64,000 nt of DNA from Cyanidiococcus yangmingshanensis (Eukaryota; Rhodophyta; Bangiophyceae; Cyanidiales; Cyanidiaceae). Location of the stretch: the NCBI GenBank assembly GCA_013995675.1, contig VWRR01000019.1, positions 124,001-188,000 on the forward strand, written 5' to 3'. Within the stretch, counting starts at the first letter, position 1. Every line of letters starts with the position of its first letter. The position numbers were made by a program, and so were the translations under genes. This document shows positions 23,301-30,741 of this stretch, piece after piece. The notes beneath the pieces were generated by a model. The model did not search any database, had not been told where the DNA came from, and was given only the letters and a program-made list of their open reading frames with translations.

Positions 23301-24170
23301 CTACGTCGTGACATTTTCGGCGTAGACGATCACAGAAAACTGGACGAGACCGAGAACTCTTTGTGGCTGCCGTTGCTTCTCGCGATAGAAAAACGCCTTG
23401 AAGAAATCGCTGGACAAAAGGCTCTCCAGGAAAAGGATCTCACGAATGATGCATGGTCGTCGAATCTGAGCACTTACGAAGATTACGTAATGACAGAAGC
23501 TGCACCCAGTTTAGCGAGTGCCATGACGGAGGTTGCAATTTCTTTGCTCGAACAAGATGTGAGACGAAGAAGCGCACAGCTTTTCATGTGGGCAAGGGAG
23601 TTTTTGCGAAAAACGCTTGATTGGTTTTACGTGCCCTCTGCAAGGAAGGCGTTCCTCTATGTGCGAAAACACCTGAATTACTGGACCCATATTACGGATG
23701 AAAGCAGAAACGACGATGTAGGCGCTTTGTTGGCCTTGTCACAAACGCTTGCTCGAGCGATCGACGATGAGGGATGGTTCGACATGCGCGAAGAAATACG
23801 GAAAACGCTATCGAGAGCTCTTCTTGAACTGTATCAAGTACGTCCAGGCCTGGAGCTCCAAATTGGAGGCAGTTCTCTTGAACCGGGCATAGAATCAGCA
23901 TCTCTCAGATTGGACTGGATCTCCGCGAAAATGACGCGCGGATCCCACGAATTCGTGGACCGGCAGGTATCGATCGCAGGAACGAAGCTGCATAAGATAG
24001 ATTTCGCGGACTTGTCCACAGAGCCTAGCCTGAACAAAGGAGTTCCTCTGCGAGTTAAGCTGAAGCAGAACTTGGAGAAAGCAAACTCAGCTCCACCACA
24101 TGGAATTCGACGAGGTCGGAGACTGTGGAGAGACAGACGCTGCACTCGACGCCATAGCCACTTTGTTTAG
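20340..24170 (+). CDS. XPO5: Exportin-5/HASTY-like nuclear export receptor
   Basis: The 1276-residue all-helical protein has the size and HEAT-repeat character of karyopherin-beta exportins. It fits exportin-5/HASTY best. The middle part (HPSILIAERALSLWNRG, a FHNKLLGKFADELHEHRKLCLDMKSR segment, then RKLFRQWPDVCISWALE) and the segment LPFEARCLLFKCVPLIL with PVYLWNAMAVEHRVLQDPHRFIAAF follow the order of the human protein. Exportin-5 carries tRNA, pre-miRNA, eEF1A-tRNA and 60S cargo with RanGTP. I did not find a clean N-terminal Ran-binding signature by eye, and other large exportins are possible. The ATG at 20340 lies just past a stop-rich stretch, and the gene starts 160 bases from the divergent PES-like gene. 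The last 22 residues are unusually arginine-rich, while the +1 frame over the same bases reads as an acidic tail that stops at 24172-24174. Confidence 0.72.
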   Translation: MESNQDQIASIISALAVLHWSGSTTEDRRASQTYLGELPLSLPTETAVALGRSLTLLGFSVASIVSQQIPRSTPDLIRLVESATRHFGLSILERLVQQTVVAGQLQGCSAQSCLSELYSVFLELLSVPGRFTHFSNCGWTRGERQKIAQVLAQFVLKNWSTYGASLMREYLLERPGESSECDEFVCAIVCEILYEAVEYDERNGKSRTLVDQLIVDQLCELLIQNARNILSISLRLLESETKDAETESAYRVSLQLLVLLSKNFPTELLLEASVPVRLVLFMRRRVQRTLEDWSASCTDADWLLIEALGNMLNCLEPMAQRPCEEVSPLLEEIISLVLHFDEIVCSATEKLSIHENRWEERLYLLRSFVELGVLAAELSSHSAMKDGNSLRPAILIQLRLLSHPSILIAERALSLWNRGQCVRSLIKEEHVPLFLESLWMRHFGDLSLSKLIRRSEGTETYITPSFANFHNKLLGKFADELHEHRKLCLDMKSRAREHLRKLFRQWPDVCISWALECSWKRMQRFDVQTRALGLTPNSSPFRVSSCVHRIWQELLHGISACVTGDRSPMYWMDAALDATLADMLSTLIDELVRTMPLMLKSSVSPAATDIRVSACSAKNDEMSPELERAVAESHQFCEYIWRLVEDAQNLDLIQDAAFFDSLLQFFRGCLPLLTKIHGIKSNFVSLATFLLRRIQSLNDGDKECASFADQNRKKQWSWIVCEGIFIHLSRSDTQEVVEQAQFLLASIHEAQNNLLLPFEARCLLFKCVPLILRCEKFPLDRLGILETTLAEPVYLWNAMAVEHRVLQDPHRFIAAFMSEDENAKNNRACLLQLTTLFEQMLSIEMEGRTWSMTSLCSRVLPSTFPRLIATMNHMYSKQEEFLPRVIRTLARIEDEDMSLHEKPCDASTRGANETNFVKQATAQDLATELRLWLHRVTTRSLLLFQRMLATGASVNSLEYCSEGCFEGLLNVELHYLAEVGRHVIGPLLRRDIFGVDDHRKLDETENSLWLPLLLAIEKRLEEIAGQKALQEKDLTNDAWSSNLSTYEDYVMTEAAPSLASAMTEVAISLLEQDVRRRSAQLFMWAREFLRKTLDWFYVPSARKAFLYVRKHLNYWTHITDESRNDDVGALLALSQTLARAIDDEGWFDMREEIRKTLSRALLELYQVRPGLELQIGGSSLEPGIESASLRLDWISAKMTRGSHEFVDRQVSIAGTKLHKIDFADLSTEPSLNKGVPLRVKLKQNLEKANSAPPHGIRRGRRLWRDRRCTRRHSHFV

Positions 24171-24180
24171 CTGAAAAGAT

Positions 24181-24477
24181 ATGACAACTACGAGAGCCGC
24201 AGACGGCGTGTTCATCTCTTTGAAGTGTGTCGATTCCCACAGAACAGGTTCCTTAAAGATCTCTAGAACTTCAAGCCTTCAAGAGAGCGTTTTCAGTGAT
24301 GCAAAAGCTGCATGGTACGCAAATCTAAAAAATGATCTTGTCTTCAGTGCGCTCACGAAGCGTCCGACGCTGGAACACTCGCCCAAGGCAACGTTCCTCG
24401 CAACGCCACCACAGTCTCGAGCAATCGCTCATCAACTCCGTGACGCTGGCAGCCGCCAAGGCGCTGCGGTGAGATGA
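24181..24477 (+). CDS. Small hypothetical protein directly downstream of the exportin gene
   Basis: An ATG frame of 98 codons starts 10 bases after the exportin stop codon. Its codon use is like its neighbours until the last third. The product is basic and polar, without cysteine pairs, membrane helix or known motif. The very short spacing could mean a dicistronic transcript, or the frame could simply be an open 3' UTR. I do not recognise it. Confidence 0.3.
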   Translation: MTTTRAADGVFISLKCVDSHRTGSLKISRTSSLQESVFSDAKAAWYANLKNDLVFSALTKRPTLEHSPKATFLATPPQSRAIAHQLRDAGSRQGAAVR

Positions 24478-24484
24478 ATCGCTC

Positions 24485-24510
24485 GCCGCCGCCGCCGCCG
24501 CCGCCGCCGC
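24485..24510. repeat. GCC/CCG trinucleotide microsatellite
   Basis: About eight and a half tandem CGC/GCC units, in the non-coding gap before the TXNDC9 gene. It marks the point where the local base composition becomes more G+C-rich. Confidence 0.9.
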
Positions 24511-25007
24511 AGACCTGGCCAGTCGAGAAAAGAAAGCGAAACTGCGGCGTCACGTCGGGTTGTGTCGGCGCGCGTCCGCACCGCATCTGTGGGGCCCCGC
24601 GCAAACACTGACTCGAGCCTTCACGCAAGCGTGTGCTGGAGAGGCAGTGCGCGTTCACCCGAACTGTTTCGGAACTCGCTTGAACGTCTTGGCGAGCTGC
24701 TGATCAAGGAAAGCAGTGGACGTCACTTGCCGCTTTCGTAGAGCATACAGGCAGGAGGCAGCCCCCTCGCGCCGGGACTGTTTCGACTCGGCAGACACAC
24801 GTTCCTGTCCTGTCGTTGCCCTGTCTTTCGCGCCTCTCGTTGCTTGGGGTTTCTTTTCGTAGCCGCCGTAGCTCTTCTGGGTCGGGTCTCTCTTTGACGA
24901 GCGTTCTGCGACAGAGGCGAACCGAGTCTCAGCGTTATTGAATATCGCCACCGCTATCGCCTCGAGGGCCCTCCGTGTCGACGAGAACGCTACCCACACC
25001 TGCACAC

Positions 25008-25640
25008 ATGCCGGCGCCACCCCCTGCTCTGGCGATGCAGCACGTTGTTGCTGCAGTGGCGAACCAGGTAGAGGCTGCCCTGGACAGGGAGCTGAACCAG
25101 ATTGAGGCCGAGACCGAGGCCGATCCCGAACTCGTCGCGCTGCGTCAGCGTCGCCTTGCCGAGTGGAAGCAGTCCGCTGCCGAGCGCGCCAAGTGGCGTG
25201 CACTTGGTCACGGAAAACTGAATGAATTTGACGATGAGGAGGCGCTTCTCGAGGCGTGCCGGTCCTCAACACGCGTGGTCGGTGTCTTTTGGCGTCTCCA
25301 AGCGGTGGCGGAGACGCGTCCCTTCCAGGATGCGCTGGCTGCTGTGTTGCGCTCGCTGGCGGAGCAGCATCTGGAGACTCGTTTTTGGTGCGCGGAGGCG
25401 ACGCGATTCCCATCGCTCTGCGAACAGCTCGGTGTCAGCATTCTGCCCTCGATTGTGCTGATACAGAACCAACAACGGATCCGGGTGATTCCTGGACTGG
25501 ACTGGTGGCTGGTGTCTTCCAGGGATGGCCCACGTTTCTCCTCGGAGCGTTTTGTTCGCACACTACGGCGGCATCGACTGATTGATTGCGGTAGTGTTAC
25601 CGGCTCGGATCGACGGGATGAATCCTCGGACTCGGAATGA
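25008..25640 (+). CDS. TXNDC9: TXNDC9 / phosducin-like protein 3, thioredoxin-fold CCT cofactor
   Basis: The roughly 210-residue protein matches human TXNDC9 along its length: an N-terminal helix (QVEAALDRELNQIEAE), a charged helix with LRQRRLAEWKQ, the linker KWRALGHGKLNEF (human WLSKGHGEYREI), then a thioredoxin fold with HLETRFWCAEATRFPSLCEQL and the cis-proline strand ILPSIVLI. The active-site CxxC of true thioredoxins is absent, as expected. The family binds the chaperonin CCT and affects actin and tubulin folding. A CCT subunit gene (CCT gamma) lies later in the same window. I chose the ATG at 25008 over an upstream in-frame GTG at 24975; the ATG at 25035 is also possible. A 252-codon frame on the opposite strand is a shadow of this G+C-rich gene. 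Confidence 0.9.
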   Translation: MPAPPPALAMQHVVAAVANQVEAALDRELNQIEAETEADPELVALRQRRLAEWKQSAAERAKWRALGHGKLNEFDDEEALLEACRSSTRVVGVFWRLQAVAETRPFQDALAAVLRSLAEQHLETRFWCAEATRFPSLCEQLGVSILPSIVLIQNQQRIRVIPGLDWWLVSSRDGPRFSSERFVRTLRRHRLIDCGSVTGSDRRDESSDSE

Positions 25641-26779
25641 ACAGATCGCCATGCAACAGACGCAGAATACGTCGTTCTTCGTGTGCACAACGAAGACGCC
25701 GTCGGATGCCGGTCGCTAGGTGTTCAGCGAAACCTTGGGCCCCTGCATCCATCGAGATAAACCATCCTGTCGTCGCGGACCGAATTTCAGCAGGACATGC
25801 TCTTCTCTTTCGGGTAAATGTTCAGAGTCTCTGGAAACTCTTCGCTCACTTTTCTGCACGAATGCACCCAACGTCCGCATCCATCGAGGCAAACTGCAAC
25901 GTTCGGACCCGCACAAGGATGTACCCGCACGCATCTGGCCCATCGATGCACACGCATTCGCGCCGCCCACGCATCTGCACGCGTCTCGATGCGTGCGTTC
26001 TCGCCGACACCGCTCAGGCGGCGCCCACCGCTGACCCATGCGCTTCAGCACGCTGAAAGCGACTCTTTCGGGAAACAAAACAAACTGAGGACATGCACAC
26101 ACCTACTGATAAATGGGTGGAAGAGGGTGCTCGCTGCTCCGTCGCTCGTTGGCTGCATGGGCCCTGATGTTCAGGGTCTCGTGTGAACCGGCCTGAGGAC
26201 CGAGTCCGTCACGACCCGATGTTCCGCGACCAACGACATAGACAGGTCAAGATTATAGCTGCTGTTCGGCTCGGATCGGTATTGTTCTTCCAGTGACTAG
26301 AGCGCCCACGAGCGAGTCATCGAGCCATCGAGTAACTGTAGGGCTCATACGACACTGCGTTGGAGACAGCGCTCGTCTCGATTGCCCATGAACGGTACCG
26401 TACAGCTCGCCCTGTTTCATTCATAGGAGGATTGTGACCAGAGAGGTCCCGAGTAGCGCGAACGATTCGCACGGAATACGCAGTCGCATGCAGTCGCATG
26501 CTGTCGCACCCACACGCAGCGGCGAGCGATGCAGGCAGCGGCGCAGCACGCGAGACGCGCACACCCCATCGCGGAACGCATAGAGGCCGCTTCGTCCATT
26601 CGTGTCGCAAAATGTGGATTGCTTCCATCTGCGTTGGCGATGGGTGCGCTTCGAATTTTAAACGCCCGTCGTGCTGCGTTCCTCGCGCTGCGCATCCCCT
26701 CCGAGCTGCACCCTGTCTCCAGGCGAAACACTCAGTCGCGATCGAGTTGCGCCCGAACAGGGCAGCGTGACTGGTCGGC
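25641..26779. other. G+C-rich intergenic region with short direct repeats
   Basis: About 1.1 kb upstream of Mps1. Open frames are frequent on both strands because stops are rare in G+C-rich DNA, and none has a recognisable motif. Three near-identical copies of the decamer CAGTCGCATG lie in tandem at about 26481-26508. The motif CATCCATCGAG recurs near 25746 and 25883. No tRNA or conserved RNA was recognised. Confidence 0.5.
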
Positions 26780-29700
26780 ATGTCGGTGGGGCATAGCACG
26801 ACTCGTGACCAGAACTGGGTCGAGAGGGAACAGCCGAGCCCGTCGTCGCCGGCTGCTGGTCGGGTGCCGGTTCCGCATGCAGTCGCTGCTAGAGGTGATG
26901 AGTCCCCGCTTGCCGGTGCGCCAGGACCTAGTGTCTCCTCAAGTCCTGGAGCACCGCAAGGGGCCGCTCGTAATACGCTTTCGCTTCTGCGCCAGCGAGT
27001 GCGACAACTGCGTCGTCGTCGACGTTCGGAGGAGCTCGCCCACAACGACCCCAGTGACAGCTGCGAGCCGTCTTGTTTGCGAAACCAGCCCGCGTCGGAC
27101 ACGCTTCAGGTCGACTCGCCGCCTGGTTTGCTGACAGCGAGTGCTGTTGCCAGGTCGACTACGACCAGTGCCATCAGTCCGCGTCTCCAGCGAGCAGTCG
27201 GTTGCTTCCCTAAGCAGAGTCCAGGCCAGCGACCAAGTGTCGTTGTAGAGACAGTTGCCACGGACGCGAGTCGGTCACTGACGTCGCCGCCGGCACCAGG
27301 GCGACGACCCGCTGACGAAACACCAGCAGAGCGTCAGTGGATGAATGTTTTTCGTGAAGTCTTCGGCGCATCACCAGCAGCGCTCGTTCCACTGGAGCAT
27401 CGCGACTGCGTATTCCGAGTGCTGCGGAACGCTCTCTCCAGCCTGGACGATGCTTGCTTGAGGGCTGTGCGCGAGCGGCCGACGTGCCCAGGAGCGTGGC
27501 GTGCGCTCCTGCAGCCCCTGGAGCAAGTGCTCGTCCCCGAGAGCAACTCGATGGATTCGCTTGTCTCGGAAGACGCGCGGCTCGCCTTGTTGCAGCTGGT
27601 ACAACGAGTCTATGAGCGAGCGACACGATCCGTTCCGGTTCGCGGGAATCGGCGCAATGCCGACTATGTACAGTTGTGGCTGGAGGCAGTCCGCGTCCAG
27701 ATAGCGCTCACCGACCGAGCCGATGCCGAGGAGGTGCGGGACACGTTCCGTTACCTCAAGGCCGAGCGTATCGGTGAGCATGATCCGCGGATCTGCGAGA
27801 AATGGGCTGCTTTTGAGCGGCGTCTAGGGAACGAGCGCAAGGCGCGCAAACTCGAGCAGGAGGCCGACGCCAGAAGAGAGGCAGCAGAGCACTTTATGCG
27901 AGGCACGTGTTTCTGGCTCAGTGCTTCAGCAGGCCCGGACTACGCGTTGCCTGAGGTCGTGCGGAGCGGCGAACACAACCCCTCCAGTCATAGCGTCGAT
28001 GCAGTCAGCGAAGATGCACGCTACGCAGCCTCTTTGCTGACTGTGACAACCGACGCTATGGAGTTGGGACCCGAAAACGAGAGGGTTCGTTTCAAACCAG
28101 CGACGGGCATGACAGTAGCGACAGGCTCTACGGCGACGCTCAGCACCGGTTTCGGTCTGGGCCAGGCCGACGACCAAGCACCAACGCTTGTCTCATGGCC
28201 ACGCGTCGAGCACGCTCCAGTGAGCAATGGTCCTGTCGAGTCGCCGTCTCGGGCGCGGCAACCTGCTCGCGAGACCAGTTCCGTCTCGGCTGCGTACACA
28301 GAAACCGTACAGGACCGCGATCCGCTAACCATGGTGAGCTCGCCGCGAATCCGCCGGGATCCAGCGGGCGTACTCGAGCTGCAATGGGTGCCGTGCAAGT
28401 TCGCGACCGGCGTCGAGCCCTCCGCGGAAGCGTCCGCCGCCTCCGAGGAGCAGGTCCTGCCTGGGCCACCGGCGCTGACTCATCGATCGCCACCAGGAAT
28501 GCAGACGGCTACCGCCTCACCCGAGGCCGTTGTGGAGGTCCCCACATCGATCACGCGGCCGAATTCGGGTTCGTCGGACGTACCCCACATGGAGCAGCTC
28601 GCACCAGCGTCCGATCGCGGCTGCAACACCACGATGCGCAACGCCATGGGGTCTCTGTCGAGTGCGCAAGCGCCAGCACTCGCTCAAGCACAAACCACTC
28701 ATGGCATGCAGAACGCGCCGACTCCAAACGACGAGCGACGGATGAAACGACCCTCTTCGTTTCAAAAAGTCTCTTCGGATGCACTCGCCGCATCCACGAT
28801 CACTGCAACAGCGATGCCGCAGTCCGCGTCACCAATGCAACAAGTCGCTACTGTCGTTGATGCTGCTGAACCAAGCACAGTCGAGCCGATTGTTCCGAAT
28901 GCATCAGCGACCACCAAGACGACTCATCGTCGGTCGTTGCAACGGCTCGACGTCGACAAGGAGAACGCCGAGCCGGCGTGTGTGCGCGAGTCGTCCCCGC
29001 TGCTAGGCCTGCCACCCGGCCTTGCCGACACGGTGGTACACGTCGGCGGTCATCCTTACATCAAACTGGAAATCGTTGGCCGGGGCGGTTCCTCCAAAGT
29101 ATTCAAGGTCATGTGCGCGCGTACCCGGAAGATCTACGCCCTCAAACGCGTTCGTATTCGCAAAGCAGACCGAGAGACTTTTCGCAGTTACTGCAACGAA
29201 ATCGCCTTGTTGCAGCGCCTTCGCGGCAACGACAACATCATTCAGCTCATCGAGGCCGAGATTCGCGAGCACGCCGGCCTCATCTACCTCGTGATGGAGT
29301 ACGGCGAGATCGATCTTGCTCGACTGCTGCTCCGAGGCGCCGGCCGACCCATGAATGCGAATTTCCTGCGCCTCTACTGGCAGCAGATGCTGGAAGCAGT
29401 CCATACAATCCACGAGGCGCGTATCGTGCATTCGGATCTCAAACCAGCGAACTTTCTCTTTGTTGAGGGTGTGCTGAAACTGATCGATTTCGGGATCGCC
29501 AAAGCGATCCAGAACGACACAACGAACATTGTGCGCGACAGCCAGGTCGGCACGCTGAACTACATGTCCCCCGAGGCAATTCTGGACACCGGCGAGGCGG
29601 CCTCACTCGTCGCCGATGGGCAGCGTTCGCGAGCACCCCCAGTCGCCGGCCCGCGCACTGGTAGTGGTCGTAGTGGCCCGGCGCCCGCCTCTCGTCGTCG

Positions 29701-30043
29701 ATACAAGCTGGGACGAGCGAGCGACATCTGGTCTCTGGGTTGCATCCTCTACCAGATGGTGTACGGCCGAACTCCGTTCTCCCATCTGAACGTCATTCAG
29801 AAGCTGCGCTGCATCACCGACCCGGCCTATGAGATCGCTTTTCCGGCCGTGGCCGGCATCCAAGGCATGGGTTCGGTCGCGTCAGCAGCCGCGCTTGTGG
29901 ACACGCTTCGCCGCTGTCTGCAGCGAGATCCGGCGCAGAGAGCCACCATACCTGAGTTGCTTTCTCATTCGTTTCTGAATCCTGATATGCAGCTCGACAC
30001 GCCAAAGACCGTATCTTCTTGTGAACCAAATTCTGAGAACTAG
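26780..30043 (+). CDS. MPS1: Mps1/TTK spindle-checkpoint protein kinase
   Basis: This 1087-residue dual-specificity kinase is of the Mps1/TTK family, which acts at kinetochores in spindle-checkpoint signalling. An N-terminal TPR-like region (about 200-375) contains the Mps1/Bub1-type segments YVQLWLEAVRVQIAL and EEVRDTFRYLKAERIGEHDP followed by CEKWAAFERRLGN. A long low-complexity linker follows. The kinase domain spans about 758-1063 and has the glycine loop GRGGSSKVFKV, the catalytic lysine in YALKRVRI, the loop IVHSDLKPANFLF and the segment LKLIDFGIAKAI with DTTNIVRDSQVGTLNYMSPEA. The HSDLKPANF loop and the NYMSPEA segment are characteristic of this family. An insert at about 940-975, rich in Ser, Arg, Pro and Gly, sits after the activation segment. 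The ATG at 26780 is the first usable start. Codon use is more G+C-rich than in the genes to the left. Confidence 0.95.
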   Translation: MSVGHSTTRDQNWVEREQPSPSSPAAGRVPVPHAVAARGDESPLAGAPGPSVSSSPGAPQGAARNTLSLLRQRVRQLRRRRRSEELAHNDPSDSCEPSCLRNQPASDTLQVDSPPGLLTASAVARSTTTSAISPRLQRAVGCFPKQSPGQRPSVVVETVATDASRSLTSPPAPGRRPADETPAERQWMNVFREVFGASPAALVPLEHRDCVFRVLRNALSSLDDACLRAVRERPTCPGAWRALLQPLEQVLVPESNSMDSLVSEDARLALLQLVQRVYERATRSVPVRGNRRNADYVQLWLEAVRVQIALTDRADAEEVRDTFRYLKAERIGEHDPRICEKWAAFERRLGNERKARKLEQEADARREAAEHFMRGTCFWLSASAGPDYALPEVVRSGEHNPSSHSVDAVSEDARYAASLLTVTTDAMELGPENERVRFKPATGMTVATGSTATLSTGFGLGQADDQAPTLVSWPRVEHAPVSNGPVESPSRARQPARETSSVSAAYTETVQDRDPLTMVSSPRIRRDPAGVLELQWVPCKFATGVEPSAEASAASEEQVLPGPPALTHRSPPGMQTATASPEAVVEVPTSITRPNSGSSDVPHMEQLAPASDRGCNTTMRNAMGSLSSAQAPALAQAQTTHGMQNAPTPNDERRMKRPSSFQKVSSDALAASTITATAMPQSASPMQQVATVVDAAEPSTVEPIVPNASATTKTTHRRSLQRLDVDKENAEPACVRESSPLLGLPPGLADTVVHVGGHPYIKLEIVGRGGSSKVFKVMCARTRKIYALKRVRIRKADRETFRSYCNEIALLQRLRGNDNIIQLIEAEIREHAGLIYLVMEYGEIDLARLLLRGAGRPMNANFLRLYWQQMLEAVHTIHEARIVHSDLKPANFLFVEGVLKLIDFGIAKAIQNDTTNIVRDSQVGTLNYMSPEAILDTGEAASLVADGQRSRAPPVAGPRTGSGRSGPAPASRRRYKLGRASDIWSLGCILYQMVYGRTPFSHLNVIQKLRCITDPAYEIAFPAVAGIQGMGSVASAAALVDTLRRCLQRDPAQRATIPELLSHSFLNPDMQLDTPKTVSSCEPNSEN

Positions 30044-30741
30044 ATGTCCAGACTTTCGCTCTCGTCGCGAACGAGGCTGAAACCAGGATTCATTTTTGGA
30101 AGGAGCGCTCGCACTCACGAACAACACCACTAGAAACTGAGGTTACGATAAACCTCTTGCAAAGTCTTGAGGGGCCCTACGAAGCGTGTCACCGTTTTTG
30201 TTTTGCCCGACTTGGCTTTGCATGCAACAAGTTCGGATGTGTCGCCTTCTATGTCATCCTCTCCCTAGTCTATCGGCAGTGCCTTCAGAAACAGCCGACG
30301 AAAAACTTTTCGTTAGGAAGCTCTGCTGCGCACCGCATTCATTGGCGTTGCCGCATGTTGTAGGGGCGCCATACAAACTTAACGAAATCAGCACCAAAAA
30401 TCGATCTAACCATGTTGACGCAACTGGAACGGTTCACATCATGAATTCGTATCTATGTACAAGACGTCGTTCGTGCGTTGGAGAAAACAGAATGTTTTCA
30501 AACGATGTTTTTGTTCTTGAGCCAGTCGAGTCACGAGCGTGACCGCCCATGAAAACGACGTATCATTTCCAGGTCCTGAATCGCGCCATAGAATCCTGGT
30601 TCGATAGATCGCCGAGACCGTGAAAGGCGATTGCTGGCGGTACCCAATTTTGAATTCCTCCCTTGCACTACCCGAAGCGGATTGGGCAGATGGCTTCAGA
30701 CTTGGATCTGGAGGCCATACAGAGGACGCATGAAAAACGCA
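30044..30741. other. Intergenic between convergent genes
   Basis: About 0.7 kb between the 3' ends of Mps1 and the acyltransferase gene. Only short frames without motifs are seen (30157-30363, 30186-30542). A GGTTCGATA near 30598 resembles part of a tRNA T-arm, but its flanks cannot pair. Confidence 0.5.

Noticed and set aside
24655-25413. 252-codon frame on the minus strand over the TXNDC9 gene
   Set aside because: It is the antisense of a clear TXNDC9 gene in G+C-rich DNA; Arg/Pro/Gln-rich with no motif.
30590-30620. GGTTCGATA resembling a tRNA T arm
   Set aside because: The flanks cannot form the T stem and no anticodon arm lies at the right distance.
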